Shown piece by piece: positions 5,379-5,380 of a stretch of DNA of 5,380 nucleotides. The stretch comes from Planctomycetota bacterium. Its GTDB lineage: Bacteria; Planctomycetota; Phycisphaerae; UBA1845; UTPLA1. Each line of letters begins with the position of its first letter. The stretch's first letter is position 1. The stretch is taken from positions 1 through 5,380 of the forward strand of contig JAPULF010000491.1 of the NCBI GenBank assembly GCA_027295245.1, given 5' to 3'. Position numbers and translations under genes: made by a program. Below the pieces are notes generated by a model. The model was not told the DNA's origin and searched no databases. It was given only the letters and a program-made list of their open reading frames with translations.

Positions 5379-5380
5379 CG

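Noticed and set aside
1..5380. tRNA genes, CRISPR array, insertion sequence or integrase site
   Set aside because: No cloverleaf-like segment, regular repeat-spacer array, transposase frame or terminal inverted repeats were seen on either strand.

Overview
The window looks like chromosomal DNA of a moderately GC-rich bacterium, most likely a planctomycete (Planctomycetota, perhaps Phycisphaerae or a relative). The best clue is the C-terminal dockerin-type calcium-loop pair at the right edge, flanked by two cysteines, a style common at the ends of secreted planctomycete proteins. An exosortase/EpsI-type locus fits this, but no rRNA or marker gene is present to settle the taxonomy.

Layout. Positions 1-373 hold the possible tail of an upstream gene and a small, acidic, soluble protein of unknown function. 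Positions 374-658 are non-coding: a nested inverted repeat at 388-440, a perfect TATAAT at 571-576, and a short leader with an imperfect direct repeat and a Shine-Dalgarno sequence. Next comes a tight forward cluster that reads as one operon. It holds a five-TM LtaS/EptA/YejM-type sulfatase-fold transferase (659-2665), an eight-TM exosortase-family protein overlapping it by ATGA (2662-3600), and an exported EpsI-like protein 31 bp further on (3632-4381). This cluster converges on a reverse-strand gene (4378-4902) whose stop codon shares the palindrome CTAG with that of the EpsI-like gene. The reverse gene encodes an exported protein with a C-terminal membrane anchor and basic tail. After about 260 bp with two GC-rich dyads, the right edge carries the last 71 codons of a reverse-strand dockerin-type protein.

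How the genes may work together. Exosortases are membrane transpeptidases that act on proteins with C-terminal sorting signals; EpsI-like proteins are their usual companions; LtaS/EptA-type enzymes move phospho-alcohol groups between lipids and glycans outside the membrane. Here they form one apparent transcription unit, which suggests an envelope-modifying or protein-anchoring module.

The most striking point is that the exosortase homologue lacks two of the three catalytic residues. By ungapped alignment to the exosortase consensus, the nucleophile Cys is Arg201 and the His is Asn268, while the Arg (Arg246) is kept. The locus may therefore encode a non-peptidase derivative of the exosortase system. 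This rests on alignment by eye to remembered consensus sequences and needs a profile search.
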